Positions 1 to 5,639 of a stretch of DNA of 6,054 nt are shown here, piece after piece; position 1 is the first letter of the stretch; each line of letters opens with the position of its first letter. The stretch covers positions 1-6,054 of the forward strand of contig CALLYN010000449.1 of NCBI GenBank assembly GCA_937858455.1, given 5' to 3'. The position numbers and the translations under genes were made by a program. This DNA is from an uncultured Kouleothrix sp. GTDB lineage: Bacteria > Chloroflexota > Chloroflexia > Chloroflexales > Roseiflexaceae. Under the pieces are notes generated by a model that worked only from the letters and a program-made list of their open reading frames with translations, did no database searches and was not told the DNA's origin.

Positions 1-1457
1 GGAATGAACATCGACTCGCCTTCGCGAATGGCGGCGATTACGTGGTCGAACGCCTTCACGAAGACCGCATTGCCCGCCGTGTCTCGCGTGATGGCGAGGG
101 CCTCCAGAATCGGCACGCCGGATGCAATCAAAGTGCCGAGCGTGCGGGTCGTTCTCGCAATGACCGATTTGCGCAGGATCATCCCAAGGACCGGGATTTT
201 CAGCGAGAGCCAGTCGCAGATGTAGCTTCCCGTTTTGTTCTTTTTGACGATTTTGATGAGCAGCCAGATGCCGAAGGGAATCGTGGGGCCGAGATACCAG
301 TAGTTCACGACGGCATCGCTGAACCCGATGAGGACCTTGGTGATGCCGGGGAGATCGGTGCCGAAATCGTCGAAGATCTTTTTGAACTTCGGGATGATCC
401 AGTACATGATGAAGCCGACGATCGCCGTGGCGACGGTAATGACCGCCGCCGGGTAAATCATGGCCCCTTGGACTTTGCGCTTGAGGCTCTGGGCCCGTTC
501 TTTGAATTCAGCGAGACGCTGCAGAATGACTTCCAATGCACCGCCCGCCTCGCCGGCTTTCACCATGTTGACATAGAGGTTGTCGAACGCTTTGGGCTGC
601 TTGGCCATCGCTTCGGACAAGGTGCTGCCCGATTCGATGTCTTCGATGACGCCGGTGAGGCAGTTTTTCAGCGTACCGGCTTTGGATTGGTTTTCCAGCA
701 CGCGGAGCGAGCGCAAAATCGGCAAGCCGGCGTCTTGCAGCGTGGAGAGTTGGCGCGTGAAGACGGTGAGTTTCTTGGCGCTCACGCGGCCGAAACTGAA
801 ACCGCCTCGTTTACGCCGCCGGGGAGCCGCCTTGGTGGCCGCCCTGGTCGTTTTGCCGCGGCCTTTTTCGGCGATCTTGGTGACGAAGAACCCCTTCTGG
901 CGGATGAGCTGCGCGGCCTCGGCGGTCACCCGCCCGTCGAGGTAGATCGCCACGCCGGTGGGCTGCCAGTGGCGCAGCGCCTCGACGCGCTCGAGCCGCG
1001 CGCGCGCCTGGGCGCGCCCCAGGCCCATGCGCCCAAGCTGCTCGAAGCTGGAGAGAAAGTACGGCAGGTGGTCGATCGCGCTGCCGAGCAGGATGAGGCC
1101 GAACTCCAGCGCGTCGCCGGCGGCGTACTGGCGCTTGTGGTCGAGCGGCGGCTCGATCACGAAGGGCCGGGGGATGTCCTGCAGGTCGTGCAGGTGCGCG
1201 ACGCCGCGCGGGTGCGGTGGTTCGAAGATCGCGCGGTAGGGGCAGAGCGCGCCGACAGCGCAGGTGTCGGCGTGGCCCCAGCAGGGCTGGGGGCAGGCGG
1301 CGCGCTGAAAGGCGTAGCCAAAGCCGCCGCGCAGCAGCGCGCCCTTGTACGCGGGCAGGGTGGTGGCGTCGAGCAGGCGCAGCGTCACGCGTGTGCGCAG
1401 GATCGGCAGATCCAGCCCCGCCAGTACCCCGGCGTCTGTAAGAGCTGTCTTGGTCAT
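1..1457 (-). CDS. Cas6 N-terminal part fused in frame to PilC/GspF-like T2SF protein (partial, runs off left edge)
   Basis: One open frame gives 485 full codons before the window edge. Residues 1-178 read as Cas6, the CRISPR precursor RNA endonuclease. They contain a four-cysteine cluster (C55, C59, C66, C72) leading into CPYRAIFEP, then RPFVIEPPLD (97-106), LILLGSAIDHLPYF (121-134) and LGRMGLGR (141-148). From about residue 180 the protein is a type II secretion/type IV pilus inner-membrane protein: AEAAQLIRQKGFFVTKI, a basic linker (208-217), a first T2SF domain (228-350) with QDAGLP, VKAGEAGG and hydrophobic segments near 332-355 and 386-404, then the start of a second T2SF domain with ASGVPILEAL. 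Cas6 proteins normally continue well past this point, and PilC normally has about 25 more N-terminal residues, so both partners are truncated. The start is ATG at 1457 because GAGG (1464-1467) lies 6 bases upstream; an in-frame ATG at 1475 is the alternative. The domain identities are clear. Whether the fusion exists in a living cell is doubtful. Confidence 0.8.
   Translation of the reverse strand, partial: MTKTALTDAGVLAGLDLPILRTRVTLRLLDATTLPAYKGALLRGGFGYAFQRAACPQPCWGHADTCAVGALCPYRAIFEPPHPRGVAHLHDLQDIPRPFVIEPPLDHKRQYAAGDALEFGLILLGSAIDHLPYFLSSFEQLGRMGLGRAQARARLERVEALRHWQPTGVAIYLDGRVTAEAAQLIRQKGFFVTKIAEKGRGKTTRAATKAAPRRRKRGGFSFGRVSAKKLTVFTRQLSTLQDAGLPILRSLRVLENQSKAGTLKNCLTGVIEDIESGSTLSEAMAKQPKAFDNLYVNMVKAGEAGGALEVILQRLAEFKERAQSLKRKVQGAMIYPAAVITVATAIVGFIMYWIIPKFKKIFDDFGTDLPGITKVLIGFSDAVVNYWYLGPTIPFGIWLLIKIVKKNKTGSYICDWLSLKIPVLGMILRKSVIARTTRTLGTLIASGVPILEALAITRDTAGNAVFVKAFDHVIAAIREGESMFI
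915..935 (-). other. Breakpoint joining cas6 sequence to pilC sequence
   Basis: Around here the minus-strand protein passes from Cas6-type IYLDGRVTA to PilC-type EAAQLIRQKGFF without losing frame. Composition changes too: 961-1020 has 51 G/C of 60, while 241-300 has 31 of 60 and 361-420 has 28 of 60. On the pilC side Lys, Ile and Asn are common and codons such as AAA and ATT appear; the Cas6 side is dominated by GCG, CGC and CTG. No insertion sequence end, att site or long repeat is visible at the join. The exact base cannot be fixed from this sequence alone. Confidence 0.6.
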
Positions 1458-1508
1458 GCTGCGCCTCGCTTTCATGGTGCCGTATCCGAGCAGCGTGCGT
1501 CAGCGCCA

Positions 1509-1517
1509 ATCATAGCA
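1509..1517 (-). promoter_or_regulatory. Possible extended -10 promoter for the cas6-pilC frame
   Basis: Read on the minus strand this is TGC followed by TATGAT, an extended -10 (TGnTATGAT) pattern. It would start RNA near 1502 and leave a leader of about 45 bases before the ATG at 1457. No good -35 hexamer is present at the usual spacing. The perfect palindrome TGACGTCA (1523-1530) lies just upstream and could be an operator or chance. A second minus-strand TATGAT is at 1610-1615, also without a clear -35. This is a prediction from motif only. Confidence 0.3.
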
Positions 1518-1575
1518 GCGTATGACGTCACATTTGCGACGCCAGAGGTACCGGCAGCGCTGAGTGCGCGTGTTC

Positions 1576-1597
1576 GCTGGAACGACTGCGTTCCAGC
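1576..1597. repeat. Perfect 9-bp palindrome with 4-base loop upstream of cas6
   Basis: GCTGGAACG (1576-1584) and CGTTCCAGC (1589-1597) are perfect reverse complements separated by ACTG. An overlapping alternative pairing also exists: ACTGCGT (1585-1591) with ACGCAGT (1599-1605). The site lies about 120 bases upstream of the cas6 start and just downstream of the TATGAT at 1610-1615, so it could be a dimeric repressor operator or the 5' stem-loop of a leader RNA. No run of T follows on either strand, so a classical terminator is unlikely. Only one copy is seen, so it is not a CRISPR array. Confidence 0.6.
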
Positions 1598-1756
1598 CAC
1601 GCAGTGCGTATCATATTGTTGGTTGTCTGCAGGCGATGTAGTATCACATGTAGAACGTGGCTCGAGGCATTTTTCGTCTATCCGGCAGGCGCTCTTTGCC
1701 GAAATCGACAGATTGCGGAGCGGGCGTTGACAGGGTTAGTGGTAGGTTCAGCCAGT

Positions 1757-1823
1757 GCGGCGTCCCAGATGCGCTCGCAAGCGGCAGTCTCAGCTCAAGG
1801 TCGCGCTCGATCTGGGACGCCGC
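1757..1823. repeat. 14-bp perfect inverted repeat with 7-bp direct repeats inside the arms
   Basis: GCGGCGTCCCAGAT (1757-1770) and its exact reverse complement (1810-1823) enclose 39 bases. The enclosed segment begins and ends with GCGCTCG (1771-1777 and 1803-1809). A competing 10-bp pairing is possible between CGCAAGCGGC (1776-1785) and GCCGCTTGCG (1819-1828), which uses part of the right arm, so two mutually exclusive folds could form. The arrangement could be a protein-binding or recombination site, the remnant of a small mobile element, or an RNA switch. No coding role is supported. Confidence 0.6.
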
Positions 1824-1838
1824 TTGCGCAATGACGAT

Positions 1839-1866
1839 GCGGTGTAGCCTTAGCGGTGTAGCCTTA
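1839..1866. repeat. Exact 14-bp tandem duplication
   Basis: GCGGTGTAGCCTTA occurs twice back to back (1839-1852 and 1853-1866). It lies between the 14-bp inverted repeat and the hairpin that follows the OB-fold gene. Two copies could be a replication-slippage duplication or a pair of protein-binding iterons. With only two units, a role as a replication origin cannot be supported. Confidence 0.7.
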
Positions 1867-1871
1867 CAGGT

Positions 1872-1914
1872 GCCGGCAGTCAGCACAGCCTTTGTTGGCT
1901 TGCTCACTGCCGGC
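1872..1914 (-). terminator. Strong hairpin just past the OB-fold gene, possible transcription end
   Basis: GCCGGCAGT (1872-1880) pairs with ACTGCCGGC (1906-1914). Inside, after a C/C mismatch, AGCA (1882-1885) pairs with TGCT (1901-1904). After one bulged base, AGCC (1887-1890) pairs with GGCT (1897-1900) around a six-base loop. That gives 17 base pairs ending 5 bases from the stop codon of the minus-strand gene at 1920. No U-rich tail follows on the minus strand, so it may be a weak or Rho-assisted terminator, or a 3' RNA-stabilising structure. Confidence 0.45.
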
Positions 1915-1919
1915 TCGGC

Positions 1920-2654
1920 CTAGCTATTCTCAGCTGGATTGTGTGCCTCAGCCCGGCGGCGCTGATCTGCTGCTCGTCGGGCCTCGCGTGTCGCCCGCTG
2001 CGCGCGCTGCTCGCGCACCCACTCGCGCCGCGCCGCGTAGGTTTCCTCCAGCTGCATCGGCGCGCCTTCGATCAGCTCAACGCCTAGTGCCAGCACATAC
2101 AGGCGCGCGCTTTCTTCCAGGCTGCTGCGCTGCCCGCGATAGGCGCGCTCAGCCAGGCGCAGCTCGGCCGGCCGTGCGCCAAGCTCGACCTTGCGCGCCT
2201 CCCAGGCTGTATCGAGCTCGGCCAGGCGCGCCACAACCGATGGCCCGCTCTGACGCTCCATCCGACAGTCGAGCTGCCCGACGATCCGTACACGGTTGCC
2301 GGCGCGGTACAGCGCAGCAGCGCAATCATCGCTGGTGGGCACCGCGACGTTGATCTCGGTTGTCTCGCGCAACGCCGCGCCCAGTCCGGGGAAGTCGGCG
2401 GGGCGCTCGGCAGTCACCCGCACGAGCGTGCCGGCAAGCTGCACCGCCGGCAGCTCCGAGTGGCGCGAGATCTGCGGCGGCGCAGCTACAATCCCCTCGA
2501 GCCAGACCGCCGACGAGGCGCGTCGCTCCTGCTCGCTCGGCTCGCGCACGCCGGTCACAATTTCAGGCGCGCACACGCTGCTTTGTAGAGCGGTACGGAC
2601 GACCATTGTCCGCGCATCCTCGCGCGTGCTGATGGCTGCAGCGCGCTGGTGCAT
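1920..2654 (-). CDS. Putative OB-fold, SSB-like protein of a mobile element
   Basis: I do not recognise a named family. The protein is 244 residues from the ATG at 2654. Residues 48-150 look like an OB fold of the single-strand DNA-binding type. A first strand (AVWLEGIVAAPP, 49-60) is followed by a middle strand (VQLAGTLVRVTAE, 71-83), then INVAVPT (101-107), then GNRVRIVGQLDCRMERQSGP (119-138). The last resembles the 'GdrV.VeGrL..R' segment of SSB. A helical region follows, and residues 203-236 are a highly charged Arg/Ala/Glu tail that could be a coiled coil or bind nucleic acid; there is no acidic DDDIPF-type SSB tail. It follows a replication-relaxation gene and a coupling ATPase, which fits a role in handling single-stranded DNA during transfer or replication; this is inference. 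The start is uncertain: TTG at 2669 and ATG at 2606 are also in frame, and none has a strong ribosome site. Confidence 0.6.
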   Translation of the reverse strand: MHQRAAAISTREDARTMVVRTALQSSVCAPEIVTGVREPSEQERRASSAVWLEGIVAAPPQISRHSELPAVQLAGTLVRVTAERPADFPGLGAALRETTEINVAVPTSDDCAAALYRAGNRVRIVGQLDCRMERQSGPSVVARLAELDTAWEARKVELGARPAELRLAERAYRGQRSSLEESARLYVLALGVELIEGAPMQLEETYAARREWVREQRAQRATREARRAADQRRRAEAHNPAENS

Positions 2655-2675
2655 GCAAGCCAATCTCAAGCGCTG

Positions 2676-2700
2676 CGCAACCCTTTCCCTGGCCGTTGCG
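2676..2700 (-). promoter_or_regulatory. Small stem-loop displaying a purine-rich ribosome-site-like loop
   Basis: CGCAAC (2676-2681) and GTTGCG (2695-2700) can form a 6-bp stem. On the minus strand the 13-base loop reads as purine-rich GGGAAAGG. This is the only Shine-Dalgarno-like stretch ahead of the OB-fold gene. It lies about 12 bases before the TTG at 2669 and farther from the ATG at 2654, so it could present or regulate a ribosome site, or be chance. Confidence 0.2.
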
Positions 2701-2719
2701 AGGCGTTAATCCCAGCCGC

Positions 2720-2749
2720 AGACCAAGCGACCGGCATGGCGCCTGGTCT
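2720..2749 (-). other. Intergenic hairpin between replication-relaxation gene and OB-fold gene
   Basis: On the minus strand AGACCAGGCG pairs with CGCTTGGTCT (nine Watson-Crick pairs and one G-U) around a 10-base loop, starting 8 bases after the TAG stop at 2758-2760. There is no U tract. In an 88-base gap between genes on the same strand, such a hairpin may set differential expression through RNA processing or partial termination. Function is inferred from position only. Confidence 0.35.
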
Positions 2750-2757
2750 AGCGCCGG

Positions 2758-3912
2758 CTATGATGACGGCTTCGTCTGTGCTGCCGCAGCCCGGCGCGCG
2801 GCGGTAGCCTGGCCGCCGCGCCGCCCCGCGATCTGCTCGGGCGTCAGCGCCGGCGGGCTCGCCTCGATCACGCCCTTGCGCCAGGTTGCTCGATCGATCG
2901 CCGGGAAGAACTGCATCTGACCGCTGCTATTTGGGAGCATGTTGGTCAGTAGCTCAAACGCCTCAGCGCGTCCAAGCGACTTATACCGGCCCCACAACAC
3001 GCCGTCGCTGGGATGGTTTGCGCTCTGCGGCGTCGCCACCACACCCCAGCCACTTGGCCAGATGTCACGAAACTCCGTCGCGATCTGAGCGGCACGCCGG
3101 GCGGTCTGCACCAGAAATACCGGCAGCACCGGCCCGCCCAGATTCTCGCTATAGGTCTGGTTCAGCGTCAGATCGCGGTACGCCGCCATCTTGGCCAGCA
3201 GCACTTTCAACTCCTCGCTGCCGCGATCGACCTCCAGCGCCAGCCGCACGTCTATCTCGCCACGCGCGCGAGGCGTGCCGTCGAACAATGGGAATACGGC
3301 CGGCTCGCCCTCCTGACGCGGATGCTCCGGGCTGAGCCGCAGAATAATCAGCGCGTCGATCCGCTGCCGCGCGTCGGAAACAAACTCGGTCTGGAGGTAG
3401 ATACTGCGGCAGTAGCGATTCTGGGCCGCGCTGAGGAGGCTATTGAGGCACCACCAGGATACCTGCAGATCGTGCGCCATCGTGCGCACATCAGGCTTGC
3501 GTCCCCGGCTGTCGCGGCTCTTTAGCCGGCCTAGCGTCAGCGGGTCGCGCTCAACATCAAGCGTCTCGAGCAGCGCTTTTGCCTCGGGCGTCATCCAGTA
3601 GGCATACGCGCCTTTGGTCTTGACCTTGCGCGGTTGCCCAACCTGATTCGCTGCAATCGTGCGGGTCGCAACGCGGCCGAGCAGCTCGCTGGCCTGGAGT
3701 TTGTCGAGGCGCTTCTGCACCGACCACAGGCCAAGCTGCGGGAACACCGCCGCCTGGATCTGCTGGATGGTCAGTAGATCCAGGCGGCCAAGCAGCCGCA
3801 GCAGCCGCACTTCCTGCACGTCCATGGGTGGCAGCGCGGAGGGGACGACCAGGCCAAACCGATCGGTCAGCGCTGGTGGGATCGCGGCTTGGGTCGCCGG
3901 TGTCTGGGTCAT
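2758..3912 (-). CDS. Replication-relaxation family protein (plasmid/element DNA replication or transfer)
   Basis: The 384-residue product fits the replication-relaxation family found on plasmids and integrative elements, related to proteins thought to act with relaxase-like or replication factors. Residues 34-85 form a winged helix-turn-helix: LLRLLGRLDLLTIQQIQAAVF, then SVQKRLDKLQASELLGRV. MAHDLQVS (145-152) begins the second domain, followed by RIDALIIL (184-191) and LEVDRGSEELKVLLAKMAAYRD (226-247). This D...ExD...K layout is typical of the nuclease-like fold of the family, so D186, E227, D229 and K241 are candidate active-site residues; activity is not shown. The C-terminal tail (from about 355) is Ala/Arg/Gln-rich and probably disordered. 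ATG at 3912 is chosen because AAGG lies 6 bases upstream and its A is shared with the upstream TGA stop; GTG at 3915 is one codon earlier. The overlap implies translational coupling to the ATPase. Confidence 0.8.
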   Translation of the reverse strand: MTQTPATQAAIPPALTDRFGLVVPSALPPMDVQEVRLLRLLGRLDLLTIQQIQAAVFPQLGLWSVQKRLDKLQASELLGRVATRTIAANQVGQPRKVKTKGAYAYWMTPEAKALLETLDVERDPLTLGRLKSRDSRGRKPDVRTMAHDLQVSWWCLNSLLSAAQNRYCRSIYLQTEFVSDARQRIDALIILRLSPEHPRQEGEPAVFPLFDGTPRARGEIDVRLALEVDRGSEELKVLLAKMAAYRDLTLNQTYSENLGGPVLPVFLVQTARRAAQIATEFRDIWPSGWGVVATPQSANHPSDGVLWGRYKSLGRAEAFELLTNMLPNSSGQMQFFPAIDRATWRKGVIEASPPALTPEQIAGRRGGQATAARRAAAAQTKPSS

Positions 3913-5615
3913 CACTCGCCTTCACTCTCGCTTATAGTGTGCGATGACGGGTGGGCCGCTGTGGTGCTCGTATCAAACAGGCCCAGCCCATCAGCATCAT
4001 CGTATCCTGGCGCGAGCGTGTCGCGCCGCCGGCGCTGGCCGCGCTCGCGCAGCACCTGCTCAACCGTTTTCTGGTCGCCGCTCCGGATCGGTGGCGGCCG
4101 CTCGCCTGGCTGAGCCGCGCCGTCGACATAGCCCGTGCTGGTAGGTGCCGGCAGTGCTCGCCCGGCGGAGAAGCCTGGCGGCTCATAGCTGCGCACCGGC
4201 CGGGCGCGTGACGGACTTGCCTCCGGCTCAATCGCGCGTCGAATGCGGGCATACTCGGCAGCGGCCAGAATCCGCGGCGTCGCCACGAGCAACCGCGACA
4301 GCCAGCGCTGGCGATCGAGCCGCTGCTGGGCCGTGCGCCGTACCGCTTGCTCAGCTGGATCGGGATCGACAATCCGCTCGTCGAGCGCAACGCAGCCAGG
4401 GTGCGCCAGCACGTACTGGCGCTGAAATCGCCGGATTGCCTCCCAGCGCGCCAGCGTCCACTGCCACAGCGCATCATCGTAGTCGGCAAGCTCGCGCACC
4501 AGCTCGGCGGGGTGCGCGACTGGAAAATAGACCAGCTGCACCAGCTCTTGATCAAATGCCGGGTCGGGTGAATCGGGCGGCGTCAGCAGCCGCCAGTCTG
4601 TGCGTTCGTCAGGCACGACGACCGGCAGACACGGTGTAGGCCAGGGCAGCACCTGCATTGAGAACAAGCCGGTGCGCTCATTATCGCAGTGCAGCGCGGC
4701 ATACTGGTGCTCATTCGCGTCCTGCCCGGCAATATCGTTGGCGGTGATACCGCTCGTAGCGTAGTAGCGGGCGTAGATTGAGGCGTCAGGCTCCTGCGTG
4801 CGCAGCATGATCCGCGAGCCGCTGTTCTGCAGCATCTCGGCCTGCATCTGGCCAAGCTGGCTGAGCGATTGGTGCGCGTAGATCCCGGCGATCCCCAGGC
4901 CGCGCAGCTGCGTGATTGCTGTCTGGATGTCGCTGCTGTCGCCTTCTTTGCCGATGAAGACCTGCAGTTCGTCGATCACTAGCGGGTAGGTGTGGCGGCT
5001 CTGGTCAGTGCCCGGCCGGCTCAGCGCCGCGCGCACAAACTGCTGGAGCAGCAGCATGCCGACTGCGCTGGCCAGATCGCCCAGCGTCACGTGTGGCAGT
5101 GGCGCGAGGATGATCAGCCCGCGCTCGATCGCGTCGAGCAGGTTCAGACGTGAGGCCGGCTGCGAGACCATGTAGCGGGTCGTCTCGGTGGTCAGCAGCT
5201 GACTGAAGCGCCGCAGCAGCGCGTGCAGCGAGCTGCGCTGCTGCTCGCCTTGGGTCGGAAATGTGACCGTCCAGAAGGTCAGCACATCCAGATTTGTGCA
5301 CTGCGGAATCAGTCGCTCGCGATAGGCCGCATCGAGTAGACACTGCTTGACGTGCGCCAGCGTCGGCTGCGGCTCGCCCTCAAAAACCAGTAGCGTCGCC
5401 ATCTGCACGAACTCTTTCATCGCCGGCGCCTTGCCCCAGGTCGAGGGGTCGAGCCGCGCGAAGATCGCCATAATCTGGCTGAGCGCCTGGTCTTTGGCTC
5501 CGGCCTGAGCAACGTCAATCCCGGTGAGTGGGTTGAGGCCGATCGGCCAGTCGGTGTCGAGGATGTCGAAGAGGATCAGCCGCGCCTCATCCGCCAGCGG
5601 GATCAAGCTGCGCAC
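3912..5615 (-). CDS. C-terminal part of VirD4/TraG/HerA-like coupling ATPase, downstream of an in-frame amber
   Basis: This 567-codon frame encodes the rest of a conjugative coupling-type ATPase that pumps DNA through a membrane channel. YPLVIDELQVFIG (210-222) holds Walker B with catalytic D215-E216. GIYAHQSLSQL (244-254) matches the conserved sensor/Gln segment, and NSGSRIMLRTQEPDASIYARYY (264-285) matches the following TraG/VirD4 segment. Residues 330-567 form a long tail with no recognised domain: a helical Trp/Arg-rich part, then a low-complexity Pro/Arg/Ser region ending ISESEGE. The Walker A half lies upstream in the same frame (5640-6054), separated only by TAG at 5637-5639. The GTG at 5615 is only the first possible restart: no ribosome site sits at the usual distance, and a protein starting there has no P-loop. 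The best reading is the 3' part of a broken gene, or of a gene needing readthrough. A single-base sequencing error is also possible. Confidence 0.75.
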   Translation of the reverse strand: MRSLIPLADEARLILFDILDTDWPIGLNPLTGIDVAQAGAKDQALSQIMAIFARLDPSTWGKAPAMKEFVQMATLLVFEGEPQPTLAHVKQCLLDAAYRERLIPQCTNLDVLTFWTVTFPTQGEQQRSSLHALLRRFSQLLTTETTRYMVSQPASRLNLLDAIERGLIILAPLPHVTLGDLASAVGMLLLQQFVRAALSRPGTDQSRHTYPLVIDELQVFIGKEGDSSDIQTAITQLRGLGIAGIYAHQSLSQLGQMQAEMLQNSGSRIMLRTQEPDASIYARYYATSGITANDIAGQDANEHQYAALHCDNERTGLFSMQVLPWPTPCLPVVVPDERTDWRLLTPPDSPDPAFDQELVQLVYFPVAHPAELVRELADYDDALWQWTLARWEAIRRFQRQYVLAHPGCVALDERIVDPDPAEQAVRRTAQQRLDRQRWLSRLLVATPRILAAAEYARIRRAIEPEASPSRARPVRSYEPPGFSAGRALPAPTSTGYVDGAAQPGERPPPIRSGDQKTVEQVLRERGQRRRRDTLAPGYDDADGLGLFDTSTTAAHPSSHTISESEGE

Positions 5616-5636
5616 GGTTGATGCCAGGCTGCCGCC

Positions 5637-5639
5637 CTA
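5637..5639 (-). other. In-frame TAG interrupting the coupling ATPase
   Basis: Reading the minus strand, GAC GAC TAG GGC GGC stays in one frame on both sides. A single substitution (for example from CAG, TTG, TCG or AAG) explains it; no insertion or deletion is needed. The next base is G and no CARYYA-type readthrough context follows. TAG also ends the two genes downstream (1920-1922 and 2758-2760), which argues against general amber recoding in this genome. Confidence 0.75.

Larger units (their letters stand above)
1458..1919. other. 462-bp intergenic region without a convincing gene
   Basis: This stretch separates the end of the OB-fold gene from the cas6 start. Short open frames on both strands show no recognisable domain, no good ribosome binding site and no family-like residue pattern, and they run straight through the repeats listed separately. 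The content is structural: a 9-bp palindromic hairpin, a 14-bp inverted repeat, a 14-bp tandem duplication, a 3'-end hairpin and two TATGAT hexamers. The segment has more AT-rich patches (for example 1605-1680) than the genes to its right, as expected for a regulatory or boundary region. Confidence 0.6.

Noticed and set aside
811..1509. Minus-strand open frame of 232 codons overlapping Cas6
   Set aside because: The translation is an Arg/Ala/Pro-rich shadow one frame off from Cas6, caused by very high GC. The overlapping frame carries the real motifs.
42..1730. Long plus-strand open frame of 562 codons
   Set aside because: It is the antisense shadow of the Cas6-PilC frame. Its translation is biased toward Arg/Ala/Gly/Glu/Asp without any domain, and the opposite strand has clear family motifs.
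1644..1907. Minus-strand frame of 87 codons in the intergenic gap
   Set aside because: No recognisable domain or ribosome site. It starts inside the 3' hairpin of the upstream gene and runs through both repeat structures.
1458..1919. CRISPR array next to cas6
   Set aside because: I looked for regularly spaced repeats because cas6 is adjacent. Only single inverted structures and one tandem duplication without spacers are present.
1657..1923. Plus-strand frame of 88 codons in the intergenic gap
   Set aside because: No domain, no good ribosome site, and it crosses the inverted repeat and tandem duplication. The TTGACA at 1727-1732 has no matching -10.
3932..4555. Minus-strand frame of 207 codons inside the ATPase tail
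   Set aside because: It is an Arg/Ser/Ala-rich alternative frame of the ATPase gene with no motif of its own.
5637..5639. General recoding of TAG as a sense codon
   Set aside because: Two other genes in the window end at TAG where their domains are complete and a gap or hairpin follows, so a local mutation, local readthrough or sequencing error is more economical.
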